64,000 bases of DNA from Halobacillus litoralis (GTDB lineage: Bacteria > Bacillota > Bacilli > Bacillales > Halobacillaceae). Below the pieces are notes generated by a model. That model had not been told where the DNA came from, did not search any database, and saw only the letters and a list, made by a program, of their open reading frames with translations. Position numbers and translations under genes: made by a program. Of this stretch, positions 37,302 to 46,533 are shown in pieces (the first letter of the stretch is position 1; every line of letters begins with the position of its first letter). Location of the stretch: assembly GCF_009856415.1 (NCBI RefSeq), contig NZ_WMEZ01000005.1:124001-188000 (forward strand), read 5' to 3'.

Positions 37302-38129
37302 ATGAAAAAGTTTGTTTTGCTTTTATCCATAGGTTTTTTAGCGATGGTTCTCGTGGCTTGCGGAAGCAGTGAAGAAGAAGATCAGGCATCTTCCGGTGAA
37401 GAAAACGAGTCGAACGCTTCTGAGCAGACCTTGCTTGAACAAATTCAAGAAAGTGGAGAATTGGTGATCGGTACTGAAGGAACGTATCGTCCATACACGT
37501 TCCATGATGAAAATGATAAACTAACGGGTTTTGACGTAGAGATTGCGCGCGAAGTAGCCGAGCGTCTTGGAGTCAAGCCTGTATTCAACGAAACGAAATG
37601 GGATTCCATGTTTGCTGGTCTCAATGCGGAACGTTTCGATATGGTTGCAAACCAGGTCGGGATCACGGAAGAGCGTCAGGAAGAATACTCTTTCTCAGAC
37701 CCTTACATCCAGTCCTCTGCTGTGATTGTCACCCATAAGGACAATGAATCCATCCAAAGCTTCGAAGATTTGGAAGGTGTGAACGCTGCACAGTCCATGA
37801 CAAGTAATTATGCAGACATTGCACGGGAAAATGGAGCAGAAATCACAAGTGTGGAAGGATTCAATGAGTCTATGCAACTGCTTGCGACGAAGCGAGTGGA
37901 AGCGACTGTCAACGACCGTCTGTCTGTGCTTGATTATTTGAACAACCGAGAGGATGCACCCGTGAAGATCGCTGCCCGTCAAGATGACGCTTCTCAGAGT
38001 GGTCTGCTTTTCCGGCAAGGCAATGAAGATCTTGTAAAAGCAGTCAATGAGGCGCTTCAAGAAATGAAAGACGATGGCACATATCTTGAGATCTCCGAGA
38101 AATGGTTTGGTGAAGATGTATCTAAGTAA
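37302..38129 (+). CDS. tcyA: Amino-acid ABC transporter substrate-binding lipoprotein, cystine-type
   Basis: A 275-residue lipoprotein. It has a signal peptide with lipobox L-V-A-C, an acidic linker and an SBP_bac_3 domain: G-E-L-V-I-G-T-E-G-T-Y-R-P-Y-T-F, G-F-D-V-E-I-A-R-E-V and the amino-acid-binding S-F-S-D-P-Y. Length and gene order match TcyABC cystine importers, but other polar amino acids cannot be excluded. First gene of a three-gene operon with AAGGAGG. Confidence 0.85.
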   Translation: MKKFVLLLSIGFLAMVLVACGSSEEEDQASSGEENESNASEQTLLEQIQESGELVIGTEGTYRPYTFHDENDKLTGFDVEIAREVAERLGVKPVFNETKWDSMFAGLNAERFDMVANQVGITEERQEEYSFSDPYIQSSAVIVTHKDNESIQSFEDLEGVNAAQSMTSNYADIARENGAEITSVEGFNESMQLLATKRVEATVNDRLSVLDYLNNREDAPVKIAARQDDASQSGLLFRQGNEDLVKAVNEALQEMKDDGTYLEISEKWFGEDVSK

Positions 38130-38814
38130 TATCTTTACGAACCCTGAAATGGAAAAGTATATCGATATTATTGTGAGCTCTTTTCTCCCTTTGGTGAAAG
38201 GGGCTTTCTACTATACAATCCCGCTGACGCTGATCACATTTGCTATTGGTTTGGTGCTGGCTGTGATTACTGCTCTCATGAGGCTTTCAAACATGAAAGT
38301 GCTTCAGTGGATAGCGCGGACCTATGTGTCCATCATTCGCGGGACCCCTTTGCTAGTGCAATTGTTCATCATCTTTTTCGGGCTCCCTTCTGTCGGTGTG
38401 ACGATTAACCCGTTGTATTCAGCCATCATAGGTTTTTCCTTGAATATGGGCGCTTACAATTCTGAGATTATTCGTGCGGCCATTTTGTCGATCCCTAAAG
38501 GGCAGTGGGAAGCTTCTCACTCCATCGGAATGACAAATTTACAGGCCTTGCGCCGTGTCGTGCTGCCCCAAGCAACGAGAGTATCGATCCCGCCATTGTC
38601 GAACTCGTTCATCGGTTTAATTAAAGATACATCGTTGGCATCCACGATTACGTACACGGAAATGTTTCGAAAAGCACAGGAAATCGCAGCAACGAACTAT
38701 CATTTTCTTCTCGTCTATACCGAAGCAGCCGTGATCTACTGGATCATATGTATCGGGCTTTCCTTCGTGCAGGATCGTGTAGAAAACAGGTTGGATCAAT
38801 ATGTCGCAAAATAG
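38116..38814 (+). CDS. tcyB: Amino-acid ABC transporter permease
   Basis: A 232-residue HisM/GlnP-type permease with about five helices. It includes the substrate-channel signature R-G-T-P-L-L-V-Q-L-F and the EAA loop near N-S-E-I-I-R-A-A-I-L-S-I-P-K-G-Q-W-E-A. The ATG at 38116 overlaps the tcyA stop by 14 bases, so translation is coupled. A later ATG at 38149 has no ribosome binding site. Confidence 0.88.
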   Translation: MYLSNIFTNPEMEKYIDIIVSSFLPLVKGAFYYTIPLTLITFAIGLVLAVITALMRLSNMKVLQWIARTYVSIIRGTPLLVQLFIIFFGLPSVGVTINPLYSAIIGFSLNMGAYNSEIIRAAILSIPKGQWEASHSIGMTNLQALRRVVLPQATRVSIPPLSNSFIGLIKDTSLASTITYTEMFRKAQEIAATNYHFLLVYTEAAVIYWIICIGLSFVQDRVENRLDQYVAK

Positions 38815-38826
38815 GAGGCTGCTGCA

Positions 38827-39564
38827 ATGATTACGGTGAAAGACCTCAACAAATCTTTTGGGGATTTGCATGTACTGAAGAATATCCATATGGATGTCGA
38901 CCGCGGGGAAGTGGTTGTTGTCATCGGCCCCTCAGGTTCTGGGAAAACGACGCTGCTTCGTTCTTTGAACATTCTGGAGACACCGGAACAAGGAGAAATC
39001 ACGATTGGAAACCAGTCGATGGATTTTTCCAAACCATTAAAGAAAAAACAGATCGTCGAATTCAGAAAACAAACCGGAATGGTGTTCCAGAACCATAACC
39101 TTTTCCCTCATTTCACTGCACTGGAAAATGTGATGGAAGGACCTGTGACTGTTCAAAAGGTATCCAAAGCGAAAGCACGCGAACGAGCAACGGATATCTT
39201 GACGAAGGTCGGCTTAGGTGAGAAGCTCGACGCTTATCCGCATCAACTCTCTGGCGGTCAGCAACAACGTGTCGGCATTGCCCGTGCCTTAGCTACTGGG
39301 GTGGAAGTCATTTTATTCGATGAACCGACCTCTGCTCTCGACCCTGAGCTTGTTGGTGATGTTCTTGATGTCATGAAAGAGCTCGCGGAAGAAGGAATGA
39401 CGATGGTCGTCGTCACTCACGAAATGAGCTTTGCGGAAGAAGTCGCCGACCGGGTCATCTTCATGGATCAAGGGGCAGTTGTGGAACAGGGAACCCCTGA
39501 GCAAATTTTCCAACAGACGAAAGAACCCCGTACCCAACAGTTTTTAAACCGCATACGGAAGTGA
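38827..39564 (+). CDS. tcyC: Amino-acid ABC transporter ATPase
   Basis: A 245-residue ATPase with Walker [10 protein letters not shown], signature L-S-G-G-Q-Q-Q-R, Walker [13 protein letters not shown] and the switch His in V-T-H-E. Third gene of the importer operon, 12 bases after the permease, with AGGAGGC. Followed by a terminator at 39565-39592. Confidence 0.92.
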   Translation: MITVKDLNKSFGDLHVLKNIHMDVDRGEVVVVIGPSGSGKTTLLRSLNILETPEQGEITIGNQSMDFSKPLKKKQIVEFRKQTGMVFQNHNLFPHFTALENVMEGPVTVQKVSKAKARERATDILTKVGLGEKLDAYPHQLSGGQQQRVGIARALATGVEVILFDEPTSALDPELVGDVLDVMKELAEEGMTMVVVTHEMSFAEEVADRVIFMDQGAVVEQGTPEQIFQQTKEPRTQQFLNRIRK

Positions 39565-39592
39565 AGTCAGGCGATTATGCCTGGCTTTTTTT
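39565..39592 (+). terminator. Terminator of the ABC importer operon
   Basis: AGTCAGGC/GCCTGGCT (one wobble) followed by TTTTTTT. Confidence 0.85.
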
Positions 39593-39725
39593 GTGAGAAA
39601 AATTCATATACCTAGTTAGGTCGGTACTGAAGTGAATTTGTTTGAATATTCTTTACTTCCTAGTCATAAACTCATAAACTGTGAGTGAGCAAGTATTTTC
39701 CATTACATACGTTGGAGGAAATGCT

Positions 39726-42700
39726 ATGAAGACATTAGAGCGTGTAAGCATTGTAGAGTATGAAGAAAAGTACGCAGCAGGCGTAGCGAAAATGTGGAAC
39801 GAAAGCCGTGATAACTGGGGCGGTGACGCCGTTGTCACAACGGCAGAGGACGTCTTGGAAAAGGAAGCGAAGTCTACGAATCTTCATTTGTTCCTAGCTG
39901 TAGTAGAAAACGAAGTGGTCGGTTATTGCGGGCTTTCGGAATATAAGGAAGATACAGGGGCCCTTTACATTCCCTTATTAAATGTACATCCCGGGTTTCA
40001 GGGATTGAAAATCGGTAAAAAATTGCTGCTTCAAGCCATAGATAAAACGGTTGAATACGGTTGGCCCCGCCTTGATCTTTTTACATGGCCGGGAAATACA
40101 AAGGCGGTACCACTTTATAAGAAGTGCGGATTTTTCTGGGAGGATCGTGATGATGCGACCCACCTGATGAACTTCATGCCCCAAGTTCTCCAAATCGAGG
40201 CGTTGAAACCATTTTTCGATAAGCATGACTGGTACTCGACGAGTGTGAGACCTATGGAAATCAAGCCTGATGGAACGAAGGAAAAAGGGTTTACATTTTA
40301 TGAATATCGTTGGGAAGCAGGAGACGAGTTTGTGCGGGTGCAATTCGAACGCACGGGTCGTGGCATCACTCTTATTGAAACGAACGACTGGCGGGTAGAG
40401 ATGGAAGTTCCTGATTTTAAACTATTGGAAAATACGGACTACCCTGTGACTTATCGAGTGGAGAATTTCACGAAAAAGGCTATGGAAGTTTCGTTGGTGG
40501 GTGACTCTTCCGCACTTGTAGAAGAAGGCTTGAATGAAGAGACAGTGGTGGAGTCCGAATGGAGCGCTACATCCACTATTAAACTTCAAGTACCGGACCA
40601 AGAACCAAGCCCATGGAAAACCCATCCTGTCATTGGGGCTGACCTCACGATCAATGGGGATCGTATTCCAATGAAAACGGGGGTTTACCCTCTTCAGGCA
40701 GGGAAGATAGATGTTCGTACCGTTCAGAAATATTGGCGTCCAAAGCAAAAAGGAACGCTCTACTTGGATATAGAAAGCCGTATGAAAGAAAAGGCTGTTT
40801 TGACGGTCAAGTTACCTGACCAAAAAGTCGTCCAATGGTCAGATCCATCGGTAAAAGTAGAGGTGGAAGGTAAGGGGCGCACAACGATTGCTGTGCCTGT
40901 TGAATTGTTGAAAAACGGCTTTTTAAGTGAGGAAATGGAAGTAGATGGACGTACAGAAGATGGCCGAGCCTTTTCCTTCCACACAAAGATCGCGCTTGCG
41001 TTTCCAGGATTCGGTGGGAAGTTTGGTGGGGACACTGATACGGACTGGTACGGGTATAACGGTCCTTATTTTGTGAAGGTTGAAAAAAGAAATCATATGG
41101 TGTCCGTGGGTTCTGTCAGGTCGAAGGAAGAGCCTCTGCTCCTTTGGACTCCAAAGCTCGGTCAGCCATTCAGTGAAGAGTTTTCGAAAAAGATGGCGAC
41201 GTCGGTCGAGTATATTGAGCTGGCGGAAGCATTTGTAATGAAAACCTCCCTGGAGTCCGAAACCTTTCCAGGGATTGTGTTGAACAGTTATTACAAAATT
41301 TATGGTGACGGACTTGTCGAGATCCATCACGAGCTGATCAATAACGGGGAGAAGGATTATAAAGACCTTTATTTGCTGCAGCCTGTTTTTCCTAAATATA
41401 AAGCACTCGCTCTCCCGGAGAAAGACGGAGTGGTCATTGGAGCGGAAGCGTTGATTCCTTACACGGAATACTTGCGTGATAAGGATCTTTCAGAACGATG
41501 GCTTTATACAACGAACCGTGCTGGCGATACGTTCGGAATCGCGTGGCCGGAAGAAGCGAAAGGCAGGAAAGATGACTGGCGATTTGCTTTTGAGTACCAA
41601 CTCGATCATCTTCCATCAGGCCGTAAGAATTGTCACGGACCAATCCAAATTGGTGTGGATGTTACCTCTCACTGGTCCGAATGGCGGGAAATGGTCATGG
41701 GGGAAGCGGAACCACTTCCGGAGAAACCTGTGTTTGAGATGATACCGAATGAAGGGATCGTGTCAAAAGTGGGCCATGAAGTGACGCATTCATTCCGTTC
41801 TTTACTGACACCGCATGTGTATGGGGAGTTGACGGTTGAAAGTGACGGGGATTCTTATAAAAAAGAAGTGAAGCGTGAGGACGGCGTAACCGCTATCGAT
41901 GTGCCGATCGTCCATAAACGTCCAGGATTCACTGCTCTAACTGGAAGCTTCCGGTCTGAAGGAAGACACGCTGATTTCACCACTTATCAGCTCGTCCAAG
42001 GAAATCAAAAGGTGAATGTCAGTCAAAAAGAAGATCGATGGACGGTTGATAATGGAGTGGTGACGTTTACAGCCTCGACTTCTTATTTCCCTGGGGTTTA
42101 CTCCCTCTCTTATCATGGACGTGAGTTCCTTCATCACCAATATCCAGAAGCAGGTCCACGAAGTTGGTGGAACCCATGGGGCGGAGGGATGCGCTATGCC
42201 CTTGACGGCGTCAGTCCTTTTTCAATGATGAAAGAAGAGACGAAAGTGGAATCCGTCTCGAAGAAGGACCAGGACGGCAATCCCTGGACGGGGATATGTA
42301 TGAGCACCACTTTCCATGAACATGAAAAGATGAAAGGGGTGACTCTGAAACAATACGCCCTGACTTTGCCTGAAGTGCCGGTCGTAGCCGTTTATGCAGA
42401 AATCGAGCAAGGGGCCCCTCGTACCTTTGCTGCTGAAAAAATAGCGTTGGAAGCCTTTTTGAAACCGGATGAAAACTTATCCTCATGCTTTGCGCGGATT
42501 CCGACAGAAGGTGTTTTCCACACGTATTATGCGGGAGTGGAAGAGTATGAACTAGAATCTGGTCCTTCTGTGGTCATCGGTTCCGATGGGAAAAAGGATC
42601 ACCTGATGATGGTCCACTCCCAAACGCGAAAGCAGGCGGAAATGTACATGAACCAGGACGTTTTCCTCGTAGAATCTGTCCACGAATGGTTCGCATCATC

Positions 42701-42803
42701 AGGAAAGGTGGCTGCTATTGAGCCGACATTTTTTGTGATAGGTGAACATAATGATCCTTGGAAACAGCACCCATTCCACCGGATCTCTTTTAAGGAGAAA
42801 TAG
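39726..42803 (+). CDS. GNAT N-acetyltransferase fused to a very large domain of unknown function
   Basis: A 1025-residue protein. Residues 1-150 form a GNAT fold: V-V-G-Y-C-G-L, L-N-V-H-P-G-F-Q-G-L-K-I-G-K-K-L-L (acetyl-CoA loop) and P-L-Y-K-K-C-G-F. About 870 residues follow that look rich in beta strands. They contain Trp-rich patches (D-W-Y-G-Y-N-G-P-Y; S-W-W-N-P-W-G-G-G-M-R-Y), as seen in carbohydrate-active or carbohydrate-binding proteins. I cannot assign this part. The start at 39726 follows TTGGAGG. An amidohydrolase gene begins one base after its stop, so the pair is an operon. The protein has no signal peptide, so it acts in the cytoplasm. Substrate unknown. Confidence 0.75.
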   Translation: MKTLERVSIVEYEEKYAAGVAKMWNESRDNWGGDAVVTTAEDVLEKEAKSTNLHLFLAVVENEVVGYCGLSEYKEDTGALYIPLLNVHPGFQGLKIGKKLLLQAIDKTVEYGWPRLDLFTWPGNTKAVPLYKKCGFFWEDRDDATHLMNFMPQVLQIEALKPFFDKHDWYSTSVRPMEIKPDGTKEKGFTFYEYRWEAGDEFVRVQFERTGRGITLIETNDWRVEMEVPDFKLLENTDYPVTYRVENFTKKAMEVSLVGDSSALVEEGLNEETVVESEWSATSTIKLQVPDQEPSPWKTHPVIGADLTINGDRIPMKTGVYPLQAGKIDVRTVQKYWRPKQKGTLYLDIESRMKEKAVLTVKLPDQKVVQWSDPSVKVEVEGKGRTTIAVPVELLKNGFLSEEMEVDGRTEDGRAFSFHTKIALAFPGFGGKFGGDTDTDWYGYNGPYFVKVEKRNHMVSVGSVRSKEEPLLLWTPKLGQPFSEEFSKKMATSVEYIELAEAFVMKTSLESETFPGIVLNSYYKIYGDGLVEIHHELINNGEKDYKDLYLLQPVFPKYKALALPEKDGVVIGAEALIPYTEYLRDKDLSERWLYTTNRAGDTFGIAWPEEAKGRKDDWRFAFEYQLDHLPSGRKNCHGPIQIGVDVTSHWSEWREMVMGEAEPLPEKPVFEMIPNEGIVSKVGHEVTHSFRSLLTPHVYGELTVESDGDSYKKEVKREDGVTAIDVPIVHKRPGFTALTGSFRSEGRHADFTTYQLVQGNQKVNVSQKEDRWTVDNGVVTFTASTSYFPGVYSLSYHGREFLHHQYPEAGPRSWWNPWGGGMRYALDGVSPFSMMKEETKVESVSKKDQDGNPWTGICMSTTFHEHEKMKGVTLKQYALTLPEVPVVAVYAEIEQGAPRTFAAEKIALEAFLKPDENLSSCFARIPTEGVFHTYYAGVEEYELESGPSVVIGSDGKKDHLMMVHSQTRKQAEMYMNQDVFLVESVHEWFASSGKVAAIEPTFFVIGEHNDPWKQHPFHRISFKEK

Positions 42804-42804
42804 G

Positions 42805-43653
42805 ATGAAGATCATTGATGCTCACATCCATTTTTCCAATATCCAAAGTTTTAAAGACACGGGACAGGACTTATCCCGTGTCGATTATTCTACAGATGGC
42901 CTTCATAAAGAGATGGAAGCGGGGGGGATTGCTTTTGCTATCGGGATGGGGGTGACCGAAAACGAAGAAGGCTTTCCGGACCGCCATGTACAGACGCCCA
43001 TGGGGCTAGATCTGGATAAAGTTTTGCCACCAAGAGTGGGCGCTTGTCCGGGCATCAATCCTTTCTGCTTGGACCAAGACGCATTGGATCGTTTAGAAAC
43101 CGAGCTTCAAAAGCCCGAGACCGTTGGTGTCAAAATCTATCTCGGCTACTACCCGTTTTATGCCTATGACGACATCTATCAGCCTGTCTATGATCTTGTC
43201 GCTGCGTACGAGGTTCCCGTTGTTTTTCATACAGGAGACACGTATTCGGAACGAGGATTATTGAAGTATTCCCATCCATTGACATTGGATGAAGTCGCAG
43301 TGGCGAGGAGGGACGTCAACTTCGTCATGGCTCATCTTGGAGATCCCTGGGTGCTGACGGGCGCGGAAGTCGTTTATAAAAACCGGAACATGTTTGCCGA
43401 TCTATCCGGCTGGCTTGTTGGGACGAAAAAGGAACTGGATGCGAGGCTCGTTGACAATCATTTCGATCATGTCCGCCATGCATTGACCTATTGCGATCAT
43501 TACGAGAAGTTGCTTTTTGGTTCTGATTGGCCGCTCGTTCCGATCAGGGATTACGCAGGTTTTATTGGGGATTTTATCCCCTCGAAGCATGTGGAGGGTG
43601 TATTTTATCAGAATGCCTGCCGCGTTTTTCCTAAAATTGAAAAGCTTATGTAA
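42805..43653 (+). CDS. Amidohydrolase-2 family metal-dependent hydrolase
   Basis: A 282-residue TIM-barrel protein. The metal motif I-D-A-H-I-H is at the start. V-V-F-H-T-G-D, M-A-H-L-G-D and F-G-S-D-W-P-L provide the other ligands. The family hydrolyses amides or decarboxylates acids. The start at 42805 follows GGAGAAATAG, one base after the GNAT-fusion stop; this tight coupling suggests a shared pathway, perhaps breakdown of an acetylated metabolite. Terminator downstream at 43655. Confidence 0.85.
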   Translation: MKIIDAHIHFSNIQSFKDTGQDLSRVDYSTDGLHKEMEAGGIAFAIGMGVTENEEGFPDRHVQTPMGLDLDKVLPPRVGACPGINPFCLDQDALDRLETELQKPETVGVKIYLGYYPFYAYDDIYQPVYDLVAAYEVPVVFHTGDTYSERGLLKYSHPLTLDEVAVARRDVNFVMAHLGDPWVLTGAEVVYKNRNMFADLSGWLVGTKKELDARLVDNHFDHVRHALTYCDHYEKLLFGSDWPLVPIRDYAGFIGDFIPSKHVEGVFYQNACRVFPKIEKLM

Positions 43654-43654
43654 G

Positions 43655-43687
43655 AAAGCCCGCTCCGGATCCGGGGCGGGCTTTTTT
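43655..43687 (+). terminator. Terminator of the GNAT-fusion/amidohydrolase operon
   Basis: AAGCCCGC/GCGGGCTT with an inner GGATCC loop, then TTTTTT. Confidence 0.85.
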
Positions 43688-43842
43688 ACGTGTTAAACAG
43701 GTTGTTCCGTATCCATGGAGAAAAGGGAGATATAATCGGAATTTGTTAAAGAACGCCACGTTTCCCATGTAGGCAAAAAGGAAAAGACGGGAACACTTAT
43801 GATATGGTAGAGGCAACGACTGAAGCGATAAAGGAGATTTTT

Positions 43843-45288
43843 ATGGATACACAAAAAGGATGGAATTTGCAGCAGAGTTATACGAAGCTTCCGGATGCTT
43901 TTTATACAAAGGCGAACCCTTCTGAAGTCGAGAAACCTGAACTCGTTCTCTTTAATGAGGTGCTTGCAGATGAATTAGGCCTAAGTGCAAAACCGGATCC
44001 CGCTATTTTTGGAGGCAATGTAGTACCGGAAGGAGCGGAACCGATCGCGCAAGCTTATGCAGGCCACCAATTTGGTCAATTCACAATGCTTGGCGATGGA
44101 AGAGCTGTATTGCTTGGAGAACAGGTCACGCCTGAGGGGGAGCGCTATGATATTCAGTTGAAAGGGTCGGGACGTACGCCTTTTTCCCGCGGTGGTGATG
44201 GACGGGCAACGCTCGGTCCGATGCTGAGAGAATACATCATTAGTGAAGCGATGCACGGATTAGGGATTCCGACGAATCGGAGTCTTGCTGTTGTGACGAG
44301 CGGGGAATACGTGCAAAGGGAAGATCTTCTTCCTGGTGCTGTGCTGACTCGAGTCGCTTCCAGTCATTTGCGAATCGGAACATTCCAATATGCGGCAGGT
44401 CTCCAGGACTACGATAAGTTGAAGGCCCTTGCCGATTACACAATTGAACGCCATGCCCCTGAACTTGTGGATTTCGAGCAGCCGTACTTATCCTTTTTCG
44501 AAAAAGTGATTGAGCGGCAGGCCTATCTGATTGCCCAGTGGCAGCTCGTCGGCTTCATTCACGGCGTGATGAATACAGATAATATGACCATCAGCGGGGA
44601 GACGATCGATTACGGTCCTTGTGCGTTTATGGACACCTACAATCCGAAAACGGTTTTCAGTTCGATTGACCGACAGGGCCGTTACGCCTACATGAACCAA
44701 CCCCCAATCGGAGCCTGGAATCTGGCTCGTTTTGCAGAAACGCTTTTACCGCTGTTTCATGAAGATCAGGAAAAAGCGGTTGAAATGGCACAGGAAGCTC
44801 ATGCCAAGTATGAAAAGTCCTATCATTCTTATTGGCTCAAAGGGATGCGGTCTAAATTGGGAATGACGACAGAGGAAGCTCAGGACCAGCCTTTGATCGA
44901 AGATTTATTAGAAATGATGGAAAAGAACGAAGCAGATTATACCAACACCTTCCGCGCATTGACGCTGGGGCGTCCGAATGAGACTGCCATGTATGGGAAA
45001 CCGGCGTTTACCAACTGGTACAAGCAGTGGCAGGCGCGTTTGGAGCGACAGGAGAGCAGCGAAGCAGATGTCCGTGAATTAATGAAAAGGACGAACCCTT
45101 CCATTATTCCGCGTAACCATCGGGTGGAAGAAGCACTTGATGCCGCGGTGGAAGAGGGAGATTTCAGTGTCGCAAAACAATTGCTTGCTGTATTGGCGGA
45201 TCCTTACGCTTATTCGGAAGATCAGGAAGTCTATGCTGAATTACCTGAACCATCTGCTCAACCTTATCGGACTTTCTGCGGGACTTGA
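43843..45288 (+). CDS. selO: SelO/YdiU-type protein AMPylase
   Basis: A 481-residue pseudokinase-fold protein. Conserved segments are [23 protein letters not shown] and [10 protein letters not shown] (metal-binding Asn/Asp). It ends in Y-R-T-F-C-G-T, the usual SelO tail. Family members transfer AMP from ATP to protein Ser/Thr/Tyr residues in redox stress. The start at 43843 has AAAGGAGA; the ORF extends upstream without a site. Single gene. Confidence 0.92.
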   Translation: MDTQKGWNLQQSYTKLPDAFYTKANPSEVEKPELVLFNEVLADELGLSAKPDPAIFGGNVVPEGAEPIAQAYAGHQFGQFTMLGDGRAVLLGEQVTPEGERYDIQLKGSGRTPFSRGGDGRATLGPMLREYIISEAMHGLGIPTNRSLAVVTSGEYVQREDLLPGAVLTRVASSHLRIGTFQYAAGLQDYDKLKALADYTIERHAPELVDFEQPYLSFFEKVIERQAYLIAQWQLVGFIHGVMNTDNMTISGETIDYGPCAFMDTYNPKTVFSSIDRQGRYAYMNQPPIGAWNLARFAETLLPLFHEDQEKAVEMAQEAHAKYEKSYHSYWLKGMRSKLGMTTEEAQDQPLIEDLLEMMEKNEADYTNTFRALTLGRPNETAMYGKPAFTNWYKQWQARLERQESSEADVRELMKRTNPSIIPRNHRVEEALDAAVEEGDFSVAKQLLAVLADPYAYSEDQEVYAELPEPSAQPYRTFCGT

Positions 45289-45316
45289 GTGAATCGTCTC
45301 TTAGATAAGAGATGAG

Positions 45317-45419
45317 AGTGCTTAACTCACGGGCAAAGTGCCCTAACTCAAAGCGAAAGTGCCTTAACGCGGTATCAAAGTTTCCTGACTCAAGGTGAAA
45401 GTGACTTAACTCGATCGAA
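45317..45419. repeat. Tandem repeat, 20-21 bp period
   Basis: Five units beginning AGTG or AGTT start at 45317, 45337, 45358, 45379 and 45400. Most share AGTGCCTTAACTCAAAG-like sequence and end in AA. It fills the gap after selO. Confidence 0.85.
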
Positions 45420-45446
45420 TGACCGAATAACTCCTTAACAACTAAC

Positions 45447-45467
45447 GGCCAGGGTTCATCCCTGGCC
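45447..45467. terminator. Terminator hairpin between convergent genes
   Basis: GGCCAGGG/CCCTGGCC with a five-base loop; weak T runs on both sides. Confidence 0.6.
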
Positions 45468-45468
45468 A

Positions 45469-45903
45469 TTATATTTCCTCCAACTTCTTCAGTTCTTCAA
45501 ACAGCTCATCATAATAATTTCGTTCAAAGACCAGAACGGTTTCGACCTTACGATCCATGAAGAACAAGCTGAGCCCGTGTTCAAGGGAAATAACGGTTTC
45601 CTCAAAGTCAATTAAATCTGGATCCAGCTTCTTGAAAAGCTTCTTCGCTTTCCTCTCTCCCATACCGAGGAATGAAATCCCTTGGAAGGAGACCTCGGAG
45701 GGGGAGGTGAACTCATAAGCCATGTTTGTTTCCTCATCTCCTTTGTAATAGACAAGGATTCCTGAATTCACGAAGTGTTCAGAAGTCGGTTCCTCTGAAA
45801 CACGATTAAACTCTTCCGGGATTTCAGCGATTATTTTTCGGATTTCTTCTTTCTTCATATTAAGCTTTAATAATCCTACGGATGCATAAGGGATGATTTC
45901 CAT
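45469..45903 (-). CDS. Hypothetical protein
   Basis: A 144-residue acidic soluble protein (M-E-I-I-P-Y-A-S-V-G-L-L-K-L-N) with alternating beta strands and two charged helices. The C-terminus is rich in Glu and Leu (E-L-F-E-E-L-K-K-L). Size and composition resemble immunity-type proteins, but no toxin gene is near. Family unknown. GGAAGTCATC precedes the start. Single gene. Confidence 0.6.
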   Translation of the reverse strand: MEIIPYASVGLLKLNMKKEEIRKIIAEIPEEFNRVSEEPTSEHFVNSGILVYYKGDEETNMAYEFTSPSEVSFQGISFLGMGERKAKKLFKKLDPDLIDFEETVISLEHGLSLFFMDRKVETVLVFERNYYDELFEELKKLEEI

Positions 45904-45985
45904 AATGATGACTTCCTTTCGGTTATTCTCTAAAAGTTTAGCATAGCTTCAGGAGTAATATTCTGGTAACCTATGGTCAGAGCTT

Positions 45986-46031
45986 TTGACAGAGGACTTT
46001 GGTCTGATTATAATAGTATGTATAGCAACTA
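45986..46031 (+). promoter_or_regulatory. marR promoter with operator at the start site
   Basis: TTGACA (45986-45991), a 17-base spacer and TATAAT (46009-46014) form a near-perfect promoter. TAGTATGTATAGCAACTA (46014-46031) overlaps its start site and shares TATAGCAACTA with the site before the pirin gene. Autorepression is likely. Confidence 0.7.
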
Positions 46032-46047
46032 TTTAGGGAGATCGCAT

Positions 46048-46476
46048 ATGAACTTAAGTTTTCAAGATTATATTAGCATTAAGCTGCACCAGACAGATTT
46101 AAAGCTGACGAGCTATGTGAAAGCGCAGCTTCAGCCTTACAACCTTGCCCCCGAGCAGAATTTGATCATGATGCTTCTTTGGGAAAAGGATGGGATGACG
46201 CAGAATCAACTGGCTCATCATTTGAAAAAGGATAAGACGAACATTGCCCGGATGGCTTCGAACCTTGAGAAAAAAGGGTTCATCAAGCGGAACTTCTGTA
46301 CGGAAGACAGGCGTTCTCTGGAACTTTATTTGACGAAAGAAGGGCAGGAGTTGAAGGAACAGGTGTTACCTGTCGCAGAAGCCTTCAATGACACTGTGAC
46401 TGAAGGAATTTCAAAAGAAGAACTGCAAGAATTGGACCGGCTCCTTACGAAAATGCAAAACAACATTGAAGGGTGA
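46048..46476 (+). CDS. MarR-family transcriptional regulator
   Basis: A 142-residue winged-helix protein. The recognition region reads M-T-Q-N-Q-L-A-H-H-L-K-K-D-K-T-N-I-A-R-M, and the wing is C-T-E-D-R-R-S-L-E-L-Y-L-T. MarR proteins bind short inverted repeats as dimers and release them on binding a small ligand or after oxidation. The start at 46048 has GGGAG upstream; the longer frame would run through the promoter. It lies directly before the pirin gene, which carries the same operator motif. Confidence 0.9.
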   Translation: MNLSFQDYISIKLHQTDLKLTSYVKAQLQPYNLAPEQNLIMMLLWEKDGMTQNQLAHHLKKDKTNIARMASNLEKKGFIKRNFCTEDRRSLELYLTKEGQELKEQVLPVAEAFNDTVTEGISKEELQELDRLLTKMQNNIEG

Positions 46477-46500
46477 GGAGCCTTTTCTTTAATCAGATAG

Positions 46501-46515
46501 TAGTTATAGCAACTA
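46501..46515 (+). promoter_or_regulatory. MarR-type operator before the pirin gene
   Basis: TAGTT-ATAGC-AACTA is a perfect 5-bp inverted repeat. Its TATAGCAACTA half matches the site at the marR promoter exactly. Confidence 0.6.
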
Positions 46516-46533
46516 ATTGAAAGGATGATTGAC

